This document shows positions 30,384-31,525 of a DNA stretch of 31,525 nt, piece after piece (position 1 is the first letter of the stretch; each line of letters begins with the position of its first letter). This DNA is from a virus. Below the pieces are notes generated by a model, which saw only the letters and a list, made by a program, of their open reading frames with translations, did no database searches and was not told the DNA's origin. The stretch is taken from positions 1 to 31,525 of the IMG/VR virus record IMGVR_UViG_3300007775_000021, one strand, 5' to 3'. The position numbers were made by a program, and so were the translations under genes.

Positions 30384-30676
30384 TGTTCCCGCCCTAATTT
30401 CAAGAAAATCTGAATTGTTTCCTGCAGGGTATACATGCAGTAAGTAGCCCTGCTACCGTACCAGCAACCGCCCACTTTCAAGCGGTACCTGGTGAGCCAA
30501 TATTCACGGCGTTTCATGCTCTGGAATGACGGAAGGGGATAAAAAGAACGGCTTCCGGGTTCCCATTTGCCCGCCCATAACCGCGCCGGGAATAGCTCAA
30601 TTTCAGCAACTTTTTTGCCCTGATTACCAGGCAAAAATTTTCTCCATGTTTCAATCCTTTGCCGTTTTTCGCTCAT
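30380..30676 (-). CDS. Small protein between the terminase genes, unknown
   Basis: A 98-residue basic protein with RRIETWRKFLP-like start (here KRQRIETWRKFLPG), IELFPARLWAGKWEPGSRSFYPLPSF, and a beta-rich end (REYWLTRYRLKVGGCWYGSRA). It begins two bases after the small terminase stop and ends in an ATGA overlap with the large terminase gene. Translation as part of the packaging operon is therefore well supported. No family is recognised. The place suggests a packaging accessory factor. Confidence 0.7.
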   Translation of the reverse strand: MSEKRQRIETWRKFLPGNQGKKVAEIELFPARLWAGKWEPGSRSFYPLPSFQSMKRREYWLTRYRLKVGGCWYGSRATYCMYTLQETIQIFLKLGREQ

Positions 30677-30678
30677 AA

Positions 30679-31338
30679 TTACACGCCTTTAATACCTCTT
30701 TTCATCTGTTCCTTGAGGGGATCCAAAACAGAGGTCAATTGATCAGTTATAAAGGATTCAACTTTTTCCTGGGAAGCTTCAGCCCGGATCATTGCAACAA
30801 TGCGGACGGCCAGGGTCCTTTTTACGTCGGTTAAAAGCCGGGTAAAGGCGCCGTCCAGGGGATCAATTACGCTTGATTTCACAAGTCGACGGCTAACCAG
30901 ATCGCCGGCGGTCTTTGCGTTCGCCAGATCGTTCCGGCGAATATCGGTAATTACCTTTCGGGCTGAAGCCCAAACTTTGAAACGGTCGTCAGTCCCGAAT
31001 ACCTGGCAAAGCTGGGAAAGAGTCATTCTTTCCAGATCCTCGAGGGGAATGTCCGGGGCAACGGGGGGTAAGCTGGCCAATTCATCGGAAGAAATGGGCG
31101 GGGCAAAAATATTGCTCAATGCTTGGGCATGCGGGGACGCCGGCGGGCCTGTTTTGGCGCCGATCGTTGAGGGGTCAACGCCCCTTTTTCTGATATACGC
31201 CTTGGCAACTTCGGAATCAAGATCGATTCTTTTACCGCAAAGCGCCCCCTCTAAATGGCCGCCGGGCTTTGTGGCTATCGTAATTGCGGTTCGGGAAAGC
31301 CCCAAAAGCTGGGAAAATTTGGCTTTTGAAACTAGCAT
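30679..31338 (-). CDS. terS: Terminase small subunit (Nu1-like)
   Basis: A 219-residue protein. The N-terminus has a winged helix-turn-helix-like start, VSKAKFSQLLGLSRTAITIAT, followed by GKRIDLDSEVAKAYIRKRG, as in lambda Nu1 and similar small terminases that bind the cos site. A Pro-rich linker follows, then a long helical C-terminus (VWASARKVITDIRRNDLANAKTAG, TRLLTDVKRTLAVRIVAMI) for oligomerisation and contact with the large subunit. It is first in the packaging operon. Its ATG lacks a good ribosome site of its own and overlaps the stop of a possible leader peptide. Confidence 0.82.
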   Translation of the reverse strand: MLVSKAKFSQLLGLSRTAITIATKPGGHLEGALCGKRIDLDSEVAKAYIRKRGVDPSTIGAKTGPPASPHAQALSNIFAPPISSDELASLPPVAPDIPLEDLERMTLSQLCQVFGTDDRFKVWASARKVITDIRRNDLANAKTAGDLVSRRLVKSSVIDPLDGAFTRLLTDVKRTLAVRIVAMIRAEASQEKVESFITDQLTSVLDPLKEQMKRGIKGV

Positions 31339-31379
31339 GCGTCGGCCGCCGGTCTTGTTGACAATTCTTTTTCTCGCAT
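31332..31379 (-). CDS. Possible 15-residue leader peptide coupled to the small terminase
   Basis: ATG at 31377-31379, preceded by AAAGGG with eight bases of spacing, opens a 15-codon frame (MREKELSTRPAADAC). Its TAG overlaps the small-terminase ATG (ATGCTAG). The terminase start itself has no clear ribosome site, so reinitiation after this leader would explain its translation. The frame is short and could be chance. Confidence 0.35.
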   Translation of the reverse strand: MREKELSTRPAADAC

Positions 31380-31469
31380 TTAACAGGCCCTTTGTCTTTC
31401 TTTTTTCTCGTTTTTTCCCGTATTTAATTACTCCGGTCTGTTCCCGGGCGTTTTTCTAATTCTGGGGAA

Positions 31470-31498
31470 ATTATAACCCCTTTACAAAAACTTAACAA
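31470..31498 (-). promoter_or_regulatory. Sigma70-type promoter of the leftward packaging/late operon
   Basis: On the - strand TTGTTA (31498-31493) and a perfect TATAAT (31475-31470) are separated by exactly 17 bases, about 130 bases before the small terminase start. The 187-base stretch from 31339 to the window end holds this promoter, the leader peptide and an A-rich purine leader on the transcript. No other gene is seen there. Confidence 0.7.
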
Positions 31499-31525
31499 GT
31501 CGATTTTGTGCGCGGGTCGGGCGGC

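Noticed and set aside
1-31525. tRNA genes, integrase, or attachment sites
   Set aside because: I found no cloverleaf-like tRNA sequence, no tyrosine or serine recombinase and no repeat pair typical of attachment sites, so lysogeny cannot be judged from this window.

Overview
The window is a large part of a tailed-phage (or prophage) genome with a contractile tail. Its packaging and head genes look like those of phage lambda (Nu1/A/W/B/C-Nu3/D/E order). Its tail and baseplate genes look like those of phage Mu (sheath, tube, tail chaperone, tape measure, N-like DNA-circulation protein, P-like hub, gp45, gp46, gp47, gp48). The host is most likely Gram-negative: the lysis region encodes two lipoproteins with lipoboxes, and the tail-spike-like protein has a Sec-type signal peptide. 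Nothing in the sequence fixes the host genus. Base composition and codon style are uniform, so I see no large recently acquired block.

Layout. Positions 1-3114 (+ strand) hold a replication module: the C-terminal end of a Gly/Pro-rich protein ending in an SSB-like tip, a family A DNA polymerase with an inserted zinc ribbon, and a Cys-rich protein. From about 31.5 kb down to 3.07 kb the - strand carries the late genes. In transcription order these are a promoter, a possible leader peptide, small terminase, a small unknown gene, large terminase and a DUF2284-like metal-binding protein. After an interruption come a gpW-like protein, portal, two small head-region proteins, protease with nested scaffold, decoration protein, major capsid protein, an Ala/Lys-rich protein and two connector or completion proteins. 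The tail follows: sheath, tube, frameshifted chaperone, tape measure and the baseplate genes. A tail-spike-like gene is embedded between gp46 and gp47. Last are gp48, a tail fibre and a lysis cassette.

The interruption at 25.9-27.8 kb is a rightward island of five small genes. It has a near-consensus sigma70 promoter at its left end and a strong intrinsic terminator at its right end, and it lies inside the otherwise leftward late region.

Most promising for novelty are: a phospholipase A2-like lipoprotein directly upstream of, and overlapping, the SleB-type endolysin; a Sec-signal-bearing spike protein translationally linked to a baseplate gene; a Gly/Asp motif shared by three consecutive baseplate wedge proteins; and a clear -1 tail-chaperone extension that lacks an obvious canonical slippery heptamer.
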